NCBI GenBank assembly: GCA_035295745.1
Contig: DATGIL010000023.1
Location: 62,001-126,000 of the forward strand
From: JAIQFL01 sp035295745
GTDB taxonomy: Bacteria > Acidobacteriota > Terriglobia > Bryobacterales > Bryobacteraceae
Direction of reading: 5' to 3'
Length of the DNA: 64,000 bases
The notes under the pieces were generated by a model. The model saw only the letters and a list, made by a program, of their open reading frames with translations, was not told the DNA's origin and searched no databases. A program made the position numbers and the translations under genes. Positions 1 to 8,553 of this stretch are shown here, piece after piece (the stretch's first letter is position 1; each line of letters begins with the position of its first letter).

Positions 1-285
1 CGCGATGATCGTGGCGCCCTTCATTGTCACATTTTGGAGTGTGGCGGTCCTTGACAGAGTTCCCCCGCTGAAGCTCGAGAACTGGTATCCGGCGTTCGCC
101 GTAGCCGTTCCCGCTCAGATCACAGAGCTTTAACCGTGTAGTCGTTCCTAGTGCCTGGGTACAACACTGTCGGAGCGGGTGGAGCCGGCCAGATGAACCG
201 GGGCCCCGTTGAGGATGGTGGTTGGGTCCGTTACCACGCTCAAGGCGTTCGATTCTCGTACTACCTGACGGGCTTCGACAAACAT
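1..285 (-). pseudogene. Decayed fragment of a repeat-domain surface protein, running off the left edge
   Basis: Read on the minus strand, positions 114-1 encode NAGYQFSSFSGG, then TLSRTATLQNVTMKG. This resembles the 'bacterial repeat' domain (a GY.F..WSGG....NP..VTM.GP pattern) common in large secreted Acidobacteria proteins. An in-frame TGA lies at 117-115. The upstream protein-like stretch (285-148, ending ILNGAPVHLAGS...) is in another frame and stops at TAG 150-148. A third frame holds the linking part (LCDLSGNG). The shifting frames suggest a broken gene rather than an active one. The rest would lie left of the window. The domain assignment is by pattern recall and is tentative. Confidence 0.35.
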
Positions 286-392
286 AGAACGTCACGCCCG
301 GCTTCAAGCTGAAGGAATTGGTGATCATCCAGGACTTGCGGCTAAGCCCCGCCAATATTCCGCCATCTGCGGCAAATCAAGCCACGCAGGTA

Positions 393-1436
393 TTAATGCC
401 CATGCGGTCTTGCACTCCACCACGCTTTCCACGACGCGGCATATTTCCCCGGGTCACGTTCAAATTCGGCCATCCCGGGACCAGGCAGTTCTCGCCGGGG
501 AGCGATCTCCGACAAGGTGATCACGGCCTGGTATTGCATAAACGGATCGTCATCATCGAGGTGGTGGATCAGTTCGGGGATGCTGGCGGAGTTTCTCATT
601 CCGCGGATTCCGTCCATTGCACTATGGCTCAAGGGGGCAATCGTAGTACGCGCCAGGCATTCCAGACCTGGTCGCGAGTCCGGGCTGCGTAGAGTAGTCA
701 GTGAGTAGAAGGTGAAGGATAGCCCGACGTGACTCAGGGCACCAGGGTCGACCGCGCCAAGGTATTTACAGAACGTGGCCAAATCATCGGCTCGGCCTGC
801 CTTGATGAGGACGGCGAAGGCGGCGACCGCGACCAGGGGATGGACGTCTTTGGTAATCTCGGCGCGAGTAGTCTCTTGGAGTGTAGAGAACCCATGGAGC
901 ACTCTGAGGTTGCCGACTCTGGCTTCGGGCCCACGGTCCTCCCTCAGGCTGACCAAAAGGTCCCTTTCTAGTCGCGCCAGGTCTGCGTGCCTCACGGAGT
1001 CATGAATCACAAGAGATGCATCGTGTAGCCAGCCCCAGAACTCGTCGGCAAAAGTGAAGGTATCGGGATTCGTCCGTTTCAGAAACAGTAAAATCGTCCT
1101 TCCCTCAGGTGGTGATATCTCGACGATCGCCGGCACGTGGCTCGAATATCTGATCCTGTCGCTTGCGCTTACCAGACCCTTATAGCACCGGGAGATTGTA
1201 AACTGAGCCTCTCGCGAGATAACCAACCCGGCCTCTCGAATTCCGGGTTGTTCCAGCGCTGGCCGGCTGGACATAATCCGAAGGGTGCCCGCGCAGACGG
1301 CGTCCGAGGAGGCAAACAGCGAATCGATCTTGTAGCTGTCCGCAGTCGGCGTCGGGGTTGCCAGGGCGGCGGTGCCCAATAGAGTCATCAGCGACAGCCT
1401 GATGAACATCCAGTCTATATTCTCTGATAGTCGCAT
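393..1436 (-). CDS. Secreted HEAT-repeat-like protein of unknown function
   Basis: A 347-residue protein with an N-terminal hydrophobic stretch (about residues 10-27, ending ALATPTPTA) that looks like a Sec signal peptide, so the product is probably exported. The middle (about 45-150) contains a beta-rich region, including EGRTILLFLK, of the kind seen in unannotated secreted proteins. The C-terminal part (about 200-330) has helical repeats resembling HEAT or PBS-lyase repeats, for example NSASIPELIHHLDDDDPF followed by QAVITLSEI. The start at 1436 is preceded by GAGG about 10 bases upstream; an alternative ATG at 1409 would shorten the signal peptide. No enzyme motif was recognised. It lies downstream of the CheB/CheR kinase on the same strand but 336 bases away, so cotranscription is uncertain. 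Confidence 0.6.
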   Translation of the reverse strand: MRLSENIDWMFIRLSLMTLLGTAALATPTPTADSYKIDSLFASSDAVCAGTLRIMSSRPALEQPGIREAGLVISREAQFTISRCYKGLVSASDRIRYSSHVPAIVEISPPEGRTILLFLKRTNPDTFTFADEFWGWLHDASLVIHDSVRHADLARLERDLLVSLREDRGPEARVGNLRVLHGFSTLQETTRAEITKDVHPLVAVAAFAVLIKAGRADDLATFCKYLGAVDPGALSHVGLSFTFYSLTTLRSPDSRPGLECLARTTIAPLSHSAMDGIRGMRNSASIPELIHHLDDDDPFMQYQAVITLSEIAPRRELPGPGMAEFERDPGKYAASWKAWWSARPHGH

Positions 1437-1703
1437 TTCTCTTTACCTCACCGGCGATTTGATGTTCGTGTGCGTACCGTTAAAGGAGGCTCTGAAGGAG
1501 TGACTTTTGTCGATTCGGGGCCAGACGAAGAATTATGTGGTCTTGGCCCGGCGTAGCGCGGTCTCCTTCGTATGCAAGCGATGCCCGATCGCCCGAAAAA
1601 CACTCCCTTACGGTCGTGGCTCGTTGTGAGCCGCGCGTAAGCAAGTGATGTCCCAGTCGGATCTTTCACAGTTCTTGCCGGAATACGGGGCGTGTCAAGG
1701 AAA

Positions 1704-1758
1704 CGGTGTACTTAACACCGGCCAACTCCAAGGAGCAGATCAGTCACCGCTCGGTGAC
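1704..1758. terminator. Two tandem hairpins downstream of the CheB/CheR kinase
   Basis: Two perfect inverted repeats lie just past the stop codon of the minus-strand kinase gene. GTCACCG-CT-CGGTGAC spans 1743-1758 and CGGTGT-ACTTA-ACACCG spans 1704-1720. No run of T follows either one, so they may stall or protect the transcript end rather than act as a classic intrinsic terminator. The rest of the 336-base gap (1437-1703) shows no coding signal; it holds one short hairpin, GGCTC-GTTGT-GAGCC, at 1618-1632. Confidence 0.35.
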
Positions 1759-1772
1759 CTGCTGCCGGCTCT

Positions 1773-4700
1773 TCAATCCTTGGGCGTCAATGCCTCTGCG
1801 ACGGCGTGGATCAGACGCATCGCCGTGTAAGGCTTCCGCAGGAACCGCACGGGTTGGAAAGCGGCAAATCGCCGCTCTGCCTCGCTCCCGTCCATCCCAG
1901 TCAAGAGGATCAACGGAACGTTCGGGTGAATCTGGCGGAGTGTCCGGAGTTGCGAGTCGACGGCCGGAACCTCCGTTTGCACGTCCAAAACCACCACGGA
2001 AACTTCACGACCGTGTTCGCGCAACAATCCCGGGACTTCCTCTCCGTTCGCCGCTACCAGCACTTTCATGCCGGCCCCGCTGAGGACATGTTCCGCTAAT
2101 TCACGGACGGCGGGTTCCTGTTCGATTACCAGGGCGACGGTGCCCGCGGGTATCGTTTGCGCTCCTGCCTGCGCGGGAGCCGCGATCGCCCGGTCGCGGA
2201 CCGAAGCCGGCAAGAGAATCAGGAAAGTAGATCCCTGTCCGGGAGTGCTGTACACCCGGATCGCGCCCCGGTGGCCGCGCACAATGCCCTGGACTGCCGG
2301 CAAGCCCAATCCACGGCCAGCCGGCTTGGTGGTAAACGACGGATCGAAAATGCGCGCCCTGGTGGCGTCATCCATGCCCCGTCCGGTATCGGCCACTTCC
2401 AGTTGCACGTATGTTCCCGGGGCGGACTGATCTCCCTGGAAAAAATCCGCGGCATCCTTGTCGGTGATCTCGCGAAGGGAAGTCCGAACCGTGATCCGGC
2501 CGGACGAGTCTTCTCCGATTGATTCGGCTGCGTTGATCACCAGGTTCATGATCATCTGCTGGATCTGGGCAGAATCGGCTTCGATTGGCGGGAGGTTGTG
2601 CGCCAGGTCGAAACGCAGATCGATGTTTTTGGGAACCGTGGTCCGGATTACTTCGGCAAGCTCCTGCATGAACTCGCCCAGGTCGAGCGCGCTGACGACG
2701 AACTGTCCTTTGCCGGCGTAGGCGAGCATTTGCCGGGTCAGCCCAGCGGCACGTTCGCTGGCATCCACAATCTGCCGCAGGCGCATCCGGATGGGGTCAT
2801 TGGCGGCGGTTTGCGAAAAAGCCAGGCTGGCGTTCCCCAGAATCGCCGTGAGCAGATTGCTGAAGTCGTGAGCGATGCCGCCCGCCAATAATCCCAGGCT
2901 CTCCAGTTTCTGCGTCTCCTGAAGCTGGTGCTCGAACTTCTTGCGCTCGGTAATGTCGCGGATGTTGAATTGAATGGCGCGGCGATCGCCTTCAAAGTAG
3001 ACGCTGGCGATGGCCTCCACCTGCACTTCACGGCCATCCTTGGTGCGCAGGGTCAAATCGTCGAATCGCAAGACACCCTGATCGCGAATTTGCTCCAACG
3101 ACGCCCGGATGGTGGGCACGGCTTGCATCGCCTCGATCTCCCAGAGCTTTCTTGCGACTACCTGGTCGCGGCGGTAGCCCATCAGACGGTCGGCGAAGGG
3201 GTTCAAATCAATGATCTCGCCGGTAGTCGAATCCACCAGGATGATTCCATCACGAGCGTTCTCGAACAGACGCCGGTATCGCGCCTCGGAGGCCCGTTTG
3301 CGTTCGGTGATGTCCTCGAAGGCGAGCAGGATGAGTTGGGTCGAGTCGGATGTGCGCAGGCGGCTGGCATTGACGAGGAGGGTCTGGCTGTATCCGCGCT
3401 CGTGGTACTCCACCTCCACGTCGCTGATTTCGGCCGCACCCTGTTTGAGCGATTTGAATAGATCCCGAACGGGCGGCACGTCGAACCGCGCGCGCGATAT
3501 TTCGAAAATGGTTTTCCCCAGCACGCTGTTCGGTGGCAGGTCCACGGCATTATAGAAGGCCTGGTTGGCGTTCTTGATGAACAGGTTTTCGTCGAGAACG
3601 CTGAGGGGCTCGCGCACCGTGTTGACGATCATCTCCGCATAGTCCCTGGCATGCTTCACATCCTCCAGGCTGCGTTTCAGATCGGTCACATCCAGCAACT
3701 GCAAGACCGTGCCATCGATGCGATTATCGTTAGTCCGATAGGGCCGCACGCGCATCAGGTACGAGCGGCCTTCCTGGTCCTGCACTTCCTGTTCGTAAGG
3801 CTGCAAGGTATCGAGAACCTGTTGCAGGATCTCTTCGAGGTTGGGCACATTGATGCGCGGCTTCAGGTCGGCGATGGGCCGCCCGACGTCGGTAGAGATC
3901 AGCCTCAAAGCCTTTTCGGCGATGGGGGTGAAGCGGCGGATGCGGAGATCGCTGCCGGTCATGACGATGGGAACGTTCATGGAGCCGAGCAGGTTGGTCA
4001 GGTCGTCGTTGATCTGCTTGAGCTCGGTATTCCGGCTCTGCATCTCCATGTTGATGGTGTTCAGCTCTTCGTTGGAAGATTGCAGTTCCTCTTTAGATGT
4101 CTGCATCTCCTCGTTAGTGCTCTGTAGTTCCTCGTTGGCCGATTGGGCCTCTTCATTCGAGGAGCGCAGTTCTTCGATCACCGATTGCAGATACTCGCGC
4201 GTGGATTTCAGCTCTTGTTTGAGGTGGCTGTTTTCCTCCTCGACCGAAATCGGAGCGGCGGATTCTTTGGTAGACGCATCCGACGCCGACTCGCGGGTCC
4301 CCGATCCCTCCCCCGCTCGCCCCAGAAGCAGCAGAAAGTGCAACGGCAGTCCCGACAGCGAGAGGGGAACTACGGTGATTGAAATCGTGTTGGAGCGCTC
4401 TCCTCCGGCTACAGCCGTGATGCTGTCTGTCACCACCGGCAATTCGGTGCGGCGGGCCTGTTCGATCGCGGTGCTGACGGGCGCACGCAAATCCTGCCGC
4501 AGCACCGTCATCAGGTCGCGGTCCATATCCAGTTCGGGCGCCGCCAGAAAATCGTCAACGTCCCCCCGGTACTGGGTAATTTGCAAAGCTTCATTCACTA
4601 CGATGCCCACGGGTCCGTAATGCGAAAGATCGGGTGCGAAACCTTGCCGCAAAGGCCGCGCCATCGAACTGGCGGCCATAGCACGATGCGGCACCGGCGT

Positions 4701-6218
4701 CGACATCACCGCCGGCACGTAATCGCTCCCGGTTTCCGGCGTCTGAAAGACGTTCTGTGAGATGTTGGCTTTCTTGCAATAGATCTTGTGCGCCTCGTCT
4801 ACCGCCTGAAAAAAGTCGGACAAACTGCCAAGCGTTTCCGACGAGCCAAGGATCAGGCAGCCTTGGGGTTGCAGCGCGTACCCGAAGGTGGCGATGATGC
4901 GGCGTTGCAGGGAGGGCGAAAAGTAAATCAGCAGATTGCGGCAACTGATCAGATCCATACGCGACAGGGGAGGATCGTTGGCCACATTGTGGCGCGAGAA
5001 GATGCACATCTCGCGAATCGTGCGGCTGATCTGGTATCCGGAGTCGGTGCGCACGAAGAAACGCCGCAAGCGCTCGGGCGAGACGTTCGCAACCGCGGAC
5101 TCGCTGAAGATCCCGGTGCGCGCCCGATCAATGGTATTGTCGCTGACGTCGGTGCCGAACATCTGGATGCGGCAATCCACGTCTTCGGCCTCGAGAAACT
5201 CCACCAGAGCGATCGCGATCGAATAGACCTCTTCGCCGGTAGAGCATCCCGGAATCCACGCCCGAATAACGCGCGGCCCCTTGGTTTCCTTAAGCAGGCC
5301 TGGGAATGCCACTCGCTTGGCCGCCTCAAAAACCTCCGGGTCGCGAAAAAAGTCGGTGACGTTGATCAGCAGGTCGTCGAACAGAGCCTTGACCTCGTCC
5401 GCCTCTTTTTGCAGAAGCTCCACGTACTGTTCCACGTTTTCCACTTTTCGAAGGACCATCCGCCGATTCAGGCGGCGCAACACCGTTGGCTGTTTGTATA
5501 GCGTGAAATCGACTCCCGTAGCATTGCGCAACAAGAGCAGCATGGCATGCATCGAGCTGCCATCTCCTTGGGCGGCAGTCTGCGGGCCGGTCAGATGCGC
5601 CGTCCGGCTGGCAATCGCGACCAGTTCCTCGGCGATCCGGCGCGGAGGGAGCACGAAGTCCACAGCGCCCGCGGCAATCGCACTTCGCGGCATGCTGTCG
5701 AACTTGGCAGTTTGATTTTGCGCAAAGGTGATGCCGCCTTCGGCTTTGATGGTCTTCAGCCCCAGGGTGCCGTCGGAGGCGGTTCCGGAAAGCACTACGC
5801 CGATCGCGTTGAAGTGGAATTCCTCTCCCAGCGAATTGAAAAACAGGTCGATCGGCTTGAAGGTATCGATTGTATTGGGGCGCGATTCCAGTATCAGGGT
5901 CCGGTTCCGAACCCGCATCTGGGTGTTGGGAGCGATCACATAGACGTGGTCGGGTTGGAGCGGGGTCTCGTGCTGCACCTGCACGACACGCATCTGGGTT
6001 TTCCCGGCTAACAGTTCCGGGAGCGCGCTTTCGTGATGCGGATCCAGGTGCTGCACCAGGACGAAAGCCATCCCGGTCGAAGGAGGCAAGTACCGCAGCA
6101 GTTCGCTGAATGCTTCCAAGCCCCCGGCAGACGCGCCGACGCCCACCACCATGAGGTCATTGGCCGGAGTCGCCTGCTGTGATCTTTCCGAAGCTGGGCT
6201 CGGCTTTTCGTCAGCCAT
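1773..6218 (-). CDS. CheB-CheR-PAS hybrid histidine kinase with C-terminal receiver
   Basis: A 1481-residue cytoplasmic signalling protein combining two chemotaxis-type enzymes with a hybrid kinase. In order it has: a CheB methylesterase domain with Ser in GVGASAGG, His in VQHLDPHH and Asp in SGTASDGT; a CheR methyltransferase domain (WIPGCSTGEEVYS, CRNLLIYF); a Ser/Asn/Glu-rich coiled coil (SSNEEAQSANEELQS type); about three PAS domains; a HisKA H-box (GGIAHDFSNLL); an HATPase domain (DTGRGMDD and GRGLGLPAV); and a receiver with phospho-acceptor Asp in VVVLDVQ. The ATG at 6218 is chosen because AGGAG (6228-6232) lies 9 bases upstream; a longer frame reaches 6290. It is divergent from thiD. 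No chemotaxis receptors, CheA or CheW lie nearby, so a role outside swimming chemotaxis is likely. Its ligand is unknown. Confidence 0.93.
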   Translation of the reverse strand: MADEKPSPASERSQQATPANDLMVVGVGASAGGLEAFSELLRYLPPSTGMAFVLVQHLDPHHESALPELLAGKTQMRVVQVQHETPLQPDHVYVIAPNTQMRVRNRTLILESRPNTIDTFKPIDLFFNSLGEEFHFNAIGVVLSGTASDGTLGLKTIKAEGGITFAQNQTAKFDSMPRSAIAAGAVDFVLPPRRIAEELVAIASRTAHLTGPQTAAQGDGSSMHAMLLLLRNATGVDFTLYKQPTVLRRLNRRMVLRKVENVEQYVELLQKEADEVKALFDDLLINVTDFFRDPEVFEAAKRVAFPGLLKETKGPRVIRAWIPGCSTGEEVYSIAIALVEFLEAEDVDCRIQMFGTDVSDNTIDRARTGIFSESAVANVSPERLRRFFVRTDSGYQISRTIREMCIFSRHNVANDPPLSRMDLISCRNLLIYFSPSLQRRIIATFGYALQPQGCLILGSSETLGSLSDFFQAVDEAHKIYCKKANISQNVFQTPETGSDYVPAVMSTPVPHRAMAASSMARPLRQGFAPDLSHYGPVGIVVNEALQITQYRGDVDDFLAAPELDMDRDLMTVLRQDLRAPVSTAIEQARRTELPVVTDSITAVAGGERSNTISITVVPLSLSGLPLHFLLLLGRAGEGSGTRESASDASTKESAAPISVEEENSHLKQELKSTREYLQSVIEELRSSNEEAQSANEELQSTNEEMQTSKEELQSSNEELNTINMEMQSRNTELKQINDDLTNLLGSMNVPIVMTGSDLRIRRFTPIAEKALRLISTDVGRPIADLKPRINVPNLEEILQQVLDTLQPYEQEVQDQEGRSYLMRVRPYRTNDNRIDGTVLQLLDVTDLKRSLEDVKHARDYAEMIVNTVREPLSVLDENLFIKNANQAFYNAVDLPPNSVLGKTIFEISRARFDVPPVRDLFKSLKQGAAEISDVEVEYHERGYSQTLLVNASRLRTSDSTQLILLAFEDITERKRASEARYRRLFENARDGIILVDSTTGEIIDLNPFADRLMGYRRDQVVARKLWEIEAMQAVPTIRASLEQIRDQGVLRFDDLTLRTKDGREVQVEAIASVYFEGDRRAIQFNIRDITERKKFEHQLQETQKLESLGLLAGGIAHDFSNLLTAILGNASLAFSQTAANDPIRMRLRQIVDASERAAGLTRQMLAYAGKGQFVVSALDLGEFMQELAEVIRTTVPKNIDLRFDLAHNLPPIEADSAQIQQMIMNLVINAAESIGEDSSGRITVRTSLREITDKDAADFFQGDQSAPGTYVQLEVADTGRGMDDATRARIFDPSFTTKPAGRGLGLPAVQGIVRGHRGAIRVYSTPGQGSTFLILLPASVRDRAIAAPAQAGAQTIPAGTVALVIEQEPAVRELAEHVLSGAGMKVLVAANGEEVPGLLREHGREVSVVVLDVQTEVPAVDSQLRTLRQIHPNVPLILLTGMDGSEAERRFAAFQPVRFLRKPYTAMRLIHAVAEALTPKD

Positions 6219-6307
6219 TACGGACCTCTCCTGAGAAATGGGGCCGTCCACAGGGGCGCCCACCTTCACTATATCTTTCATCAGCTTCAAAGTCCTCCGG
6301 TTTGCCC

Positions 6308-7114
6308 GTGACCGCTGCTATTCTGAACGCAGTGATACCTGTCGCCCTGACGATCGCCGGATCCGACCCCAGCGGCGGTGCCGGTATTCAGGCCGATCTC
6401 AAGACATTCCATCAATTTGGAGTCTACGGAGAGGCTGCGGTCACGCTGCTCACAGTGCAGAACACGGTAGGGGTTTCGCGGGTGGAAGTGATGTCGCCGG
6501 AGCTGGTACTGCAGCAGATTGCGAGTGTGGTGGACGACATTCCCCCCGCCGCCGCCAAGACCGGCGCCCTCGGGTCGGCCGAGATGGTGGAAGCGATAGC
6601 CCGGGCGGCCGCCAGCTTCCGCTTTCCCCTGGTGGTCGACCCGGTGATGATCAGCAAACACGGCGCCCCGCTGCTGCCGGACTCCGCGATTGCCGCTCTG
6701 CGGCACGACCTGCTTCCCCGCGCCGCGCTGGTGATGCCCAACGTGCCGGAAGCGGAGGCGCTCACCGGAATCGGAATCCACTCCGTGGAGGAGATGCGCC
6801 TGGCAGCGTGCCGTCTCGCCGCGATGGGCGCCAAGGCAGTGTTGATCAAGGGCGGCCACCTGGCGGGTGATGCCATCGACATCTTATTCGACGGCAGGGA
6901 GTGGCGCGAATTTCCCGCGCCGCGCATCGATACGCGCCACACTCACGGAACGGGCTGCACCTATTCGGCGGCCGTTACCGCCGGTCTCGCGGCGGGATTG
7001 TTGCTGGGCGATGCGGTTGCCCGTGCCAAGCGGTTCATTCATGAGGCCATCCGGACCAATCCAGGCCTCGGGCGGGGCTGCGGTCCCGTCAATCATCATG
7101 CGGAGGTACGATGA
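6308..7114 (+). CDS. thiD: Hydroxymethylpyrimidine/phosphomethylpyrimidine kinase
   Basis: ThiD phosphorylates hydroxymethylpyrimidine and then its monophosphate in thiamine biosynthesis. The protein starts with the family signature (ALTIAGSDPSGGAGIQADLK), followed by FGVYGEAAVTLLTVQNT. The C-terminal anion-hole motif GTGCTYSAA contains the catalytic Cys. The frame is open from 6179, but that would put about 43 unrelated residues before the family's start. GTG at 6308 (268 residues) or GTG at 6332 (260 residues) fits the usual 260-270; neither has a strong ribosome binding site. Its stop overlaps the next small gene by 4 bases (ATGA). No other thiamine gene is present here. Confidence 0.93.
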   Translation: MTAAILNAVIPVALTIAGSDPSGGAGIQADLKTFHQFGVYGEAAVTLLTVQNTVGVSRVEVMSPELVLQQIASVVDDIPPAAAKTGALGSAEMVEAIARAAASFRFPLVVDPVMISKHGAPLLPDSAIAALRHDLLPRAALVMPNVPEAEALTGIGIHSVEEMRLAACRLAAMGAKAVLIKGGHLAGDAIDILFDGREWREFPAPRIDTRHTHGTGCTYSAAVTAGLAAGLLLGDAVARAKRFIHEAIRTNPGLGRGCGPVNHHAEVR

Positions 7115-7338
7115 AGTTTCAGGAATTGTTGATTCGCGCGATCCAACGTTCGGAAATCCCGCTACGCTTCGAACCGGGAGCCGAGGAAGCCGTGGCTCTC
7201 CCGGTCACCGAGATTCTGAAGGCGTGGGTTTCCGCTCACATCCCGGCGTCCAGTAGTTCGGATTACGATGCCGGCTATCGCGCACTCGCCGTTCAATTGT
7301 TAGCCGAGCTGGAAGGCTCGGCCGATCTTCCGGAGTAA
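7111..7338 (+). CDS. Small hypothetical protein coupled to thiD
   Basis: A 75-residue acidic protein with no signal peptide or membrane segment. It is predicted largely helical (KFQELLIRAIQR, RALAVQLLAELEG). The start codon overlaps the thiD stop (ATGA), and the next gene begins one base after its stop, so all three genes are probably translated from one mRNA. I do not recognise the family. The tight spacing and the sensible amino acid composition argue that it is real. Confidence 0.6.
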   Translation: MKFQELLIRAIQRSEIPLRFEPGAEEAVALPVTEILKAWVSAHIPASSSSDYDAGYRALAVQLLAELEGSADLPE

Positions 7339-7339
7339 C

Positions 7340-8533
7340 ATGATCACGGACCGACAAACCAATACTCTCGTTCAGGCGCTGAATGCCTTCCAGATCGAGC
7401 TGCCCTCCTGGGGCTTCGCCAACACAGGCACCCGATTCGGGAAGTTCCTGCAGCCCGCCGCGGCGACCACCACCGAGGAGAAGTTCGCCGATGCCGGCCA
7501 GGTGCACCACTGGACCGGCGTCTGCCCCACCATCGCCCTGCACGTGCTCTGGGACTTGCCGAATGGCGTTGCGGATACCGCCCAGGTACAGGCGCTCGCG
7601 GTGAGATACGGATTGCGTCCGGGATCGATCAATCCCAACGTTTTCCAGGATCAGATCTACAAGTACGGCTCTCTGGCGAATCCCGATGCGTCCGTGCGCG
7701 AGGCGGCGCTGCAACATATCCTCGACAGTGTCGAGATTGCGCAAGGGCTCGGGAGCCGCGATCTTTCGCTGTGGTTTGCGGATGGCTCGAACTATCCAGG
7801 GACGCAGAACATCCGCCATCGCCGCAAGTGGTTTGACGACGGACTGCGCGCTACCCATGCGCGCCTGGCGGACGACCAGCGCATGCTGGTGGAGTATAAG
7901 CCGTTCGAGCCGGCCTTCTACCACACCGATATCGCCGACTGGGGCATGGCCCTGCTGTTTGCGCAATCCGCAGGCCCCAAGGCGAAAGTTCTGGTGGACA
8001 CCGGTCACCACTACGCGTCGCAGAATATCGAGCAGATCGTGGCGTGGCTGCTGGATCTGAACATTCTGGGCGGTTTCCACTTCAACGATCGCCGATACGC
8101 GGACGACGACCTCACTATGGGCTCAATCGATCCCTACCAGGTGTTCCGCATCTTCCATGAGATTCTACATTTCGAATGGGAGACCGGAAAGCGGGCCGAC
8201 ATCGCGTTCATGATCGACCAGAGTCACAATCTGAAGGGCAAGATTGAAGCCATGATTCAGACGGTGACGACCGCGGCGGAACTGTACGCCAAGGCATCGC
8301 TGGTGGACCACGAGAAATTGGCGCAATGCCAGGCCAAGTGTGCGCTGGTAGACGCCGAGAATTGTCTCAAGGACGCCTTCTCGACGGACGTGCGGCCGGC
8401 CATTCGCGAATGGGCGGTGGCTCGCGGACTTCCCGCGGACCCGATGAACGCCTTCCGCCAGAGTGGATATCTGGAGACGATTACGGCGCAGCGCAGCCAG
8501 AGGAATATGTCGGCGATCACCAGCTACGCCTGA
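7340..8533 (+). CDS. rhaI: L-rhamnose isomerase (rhizobial/Pseudomonas type)
   Basis: A 397-residue TIM-barrel sugar isomerase that converts L-rhamnose to L-rhamnulose and may act on other aldoses. It resembles the RhaI family rather than the E. coli RhaA family. Recognisable parts are FANTGTRFGKF near the N-terminus, VHHWTGVCPTIALHVLWD with the first active-site His, the metal-binding Glu in LVEYKPFEP, Asp and His in VLVDTGHHYA, and the C-terminal metal cluster in FHFNDRRYADDD. No rhamnulokinase or aldolase gene adjoins it. It is probably cotranscribed with the small gene one base upstream. The ROK kinase and isomerase cluster at 15.7-17.5 kb is too far away to be the same operon. Confidence 0.88.
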   Translation: MITDRQTNTLVQALNAFQIELPSWGFANTGTRFGKFLQPAAATTTEEKFADAGQVHHWTGVCPTIALHVLWDLPNGVADTAQVQALAVRYGLRPGSINPNVFQDQIYKYGSLANPDASVREAALQHILDSVEIAQGLGSRDLSLWFADGSNYPGTQNIRHRRKWFDDGLRATHARLADDQRMLVEYKPFEPAFYHTDIADWGMALLFAQSAGPKAKVLVDTGHHYASQNIEQIVAWLLDLNILGGFHFNDRRYADDDLTMGSIDPYQVFRIFHEILHFEWETGKRADIAFMIDQSHNLKGKIEAMIQTVTTAAELYAKASLVDHEKLAQCQAKCALVDAENCLKDAFSTDVRPAIREWAVARGLPADPMNAFRQSGYLETITAQRSQRNMSAITSYA

Positions 8534-8534
8534 G

Positions 8535-8548
8535 TGCCACGAATGGCA
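8535..8548. terminator. Short hairpin between convergent genes
   Basis: TGCCA-CGAA-TGGCA lies directly after the rhamnose isomerase stop and 6 bases from the stop of the convergent gene at 8554. It could serve both directions. The stem is only 5 bp and there is no T run, so this is weak. Confidence 0.25.
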
Positions 8549-8553
8549 GGCGA

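Noticed and set aside
1618..1632. GGCTC-GTTGT-GAGCC hairpin with the adjoining CTCCCTTACGG as a dispersed repeat
   Set aside because: It felt familiar as an intergenic motif of related genomes, but only one copy is present in this window, so no repeat claim can be supported.
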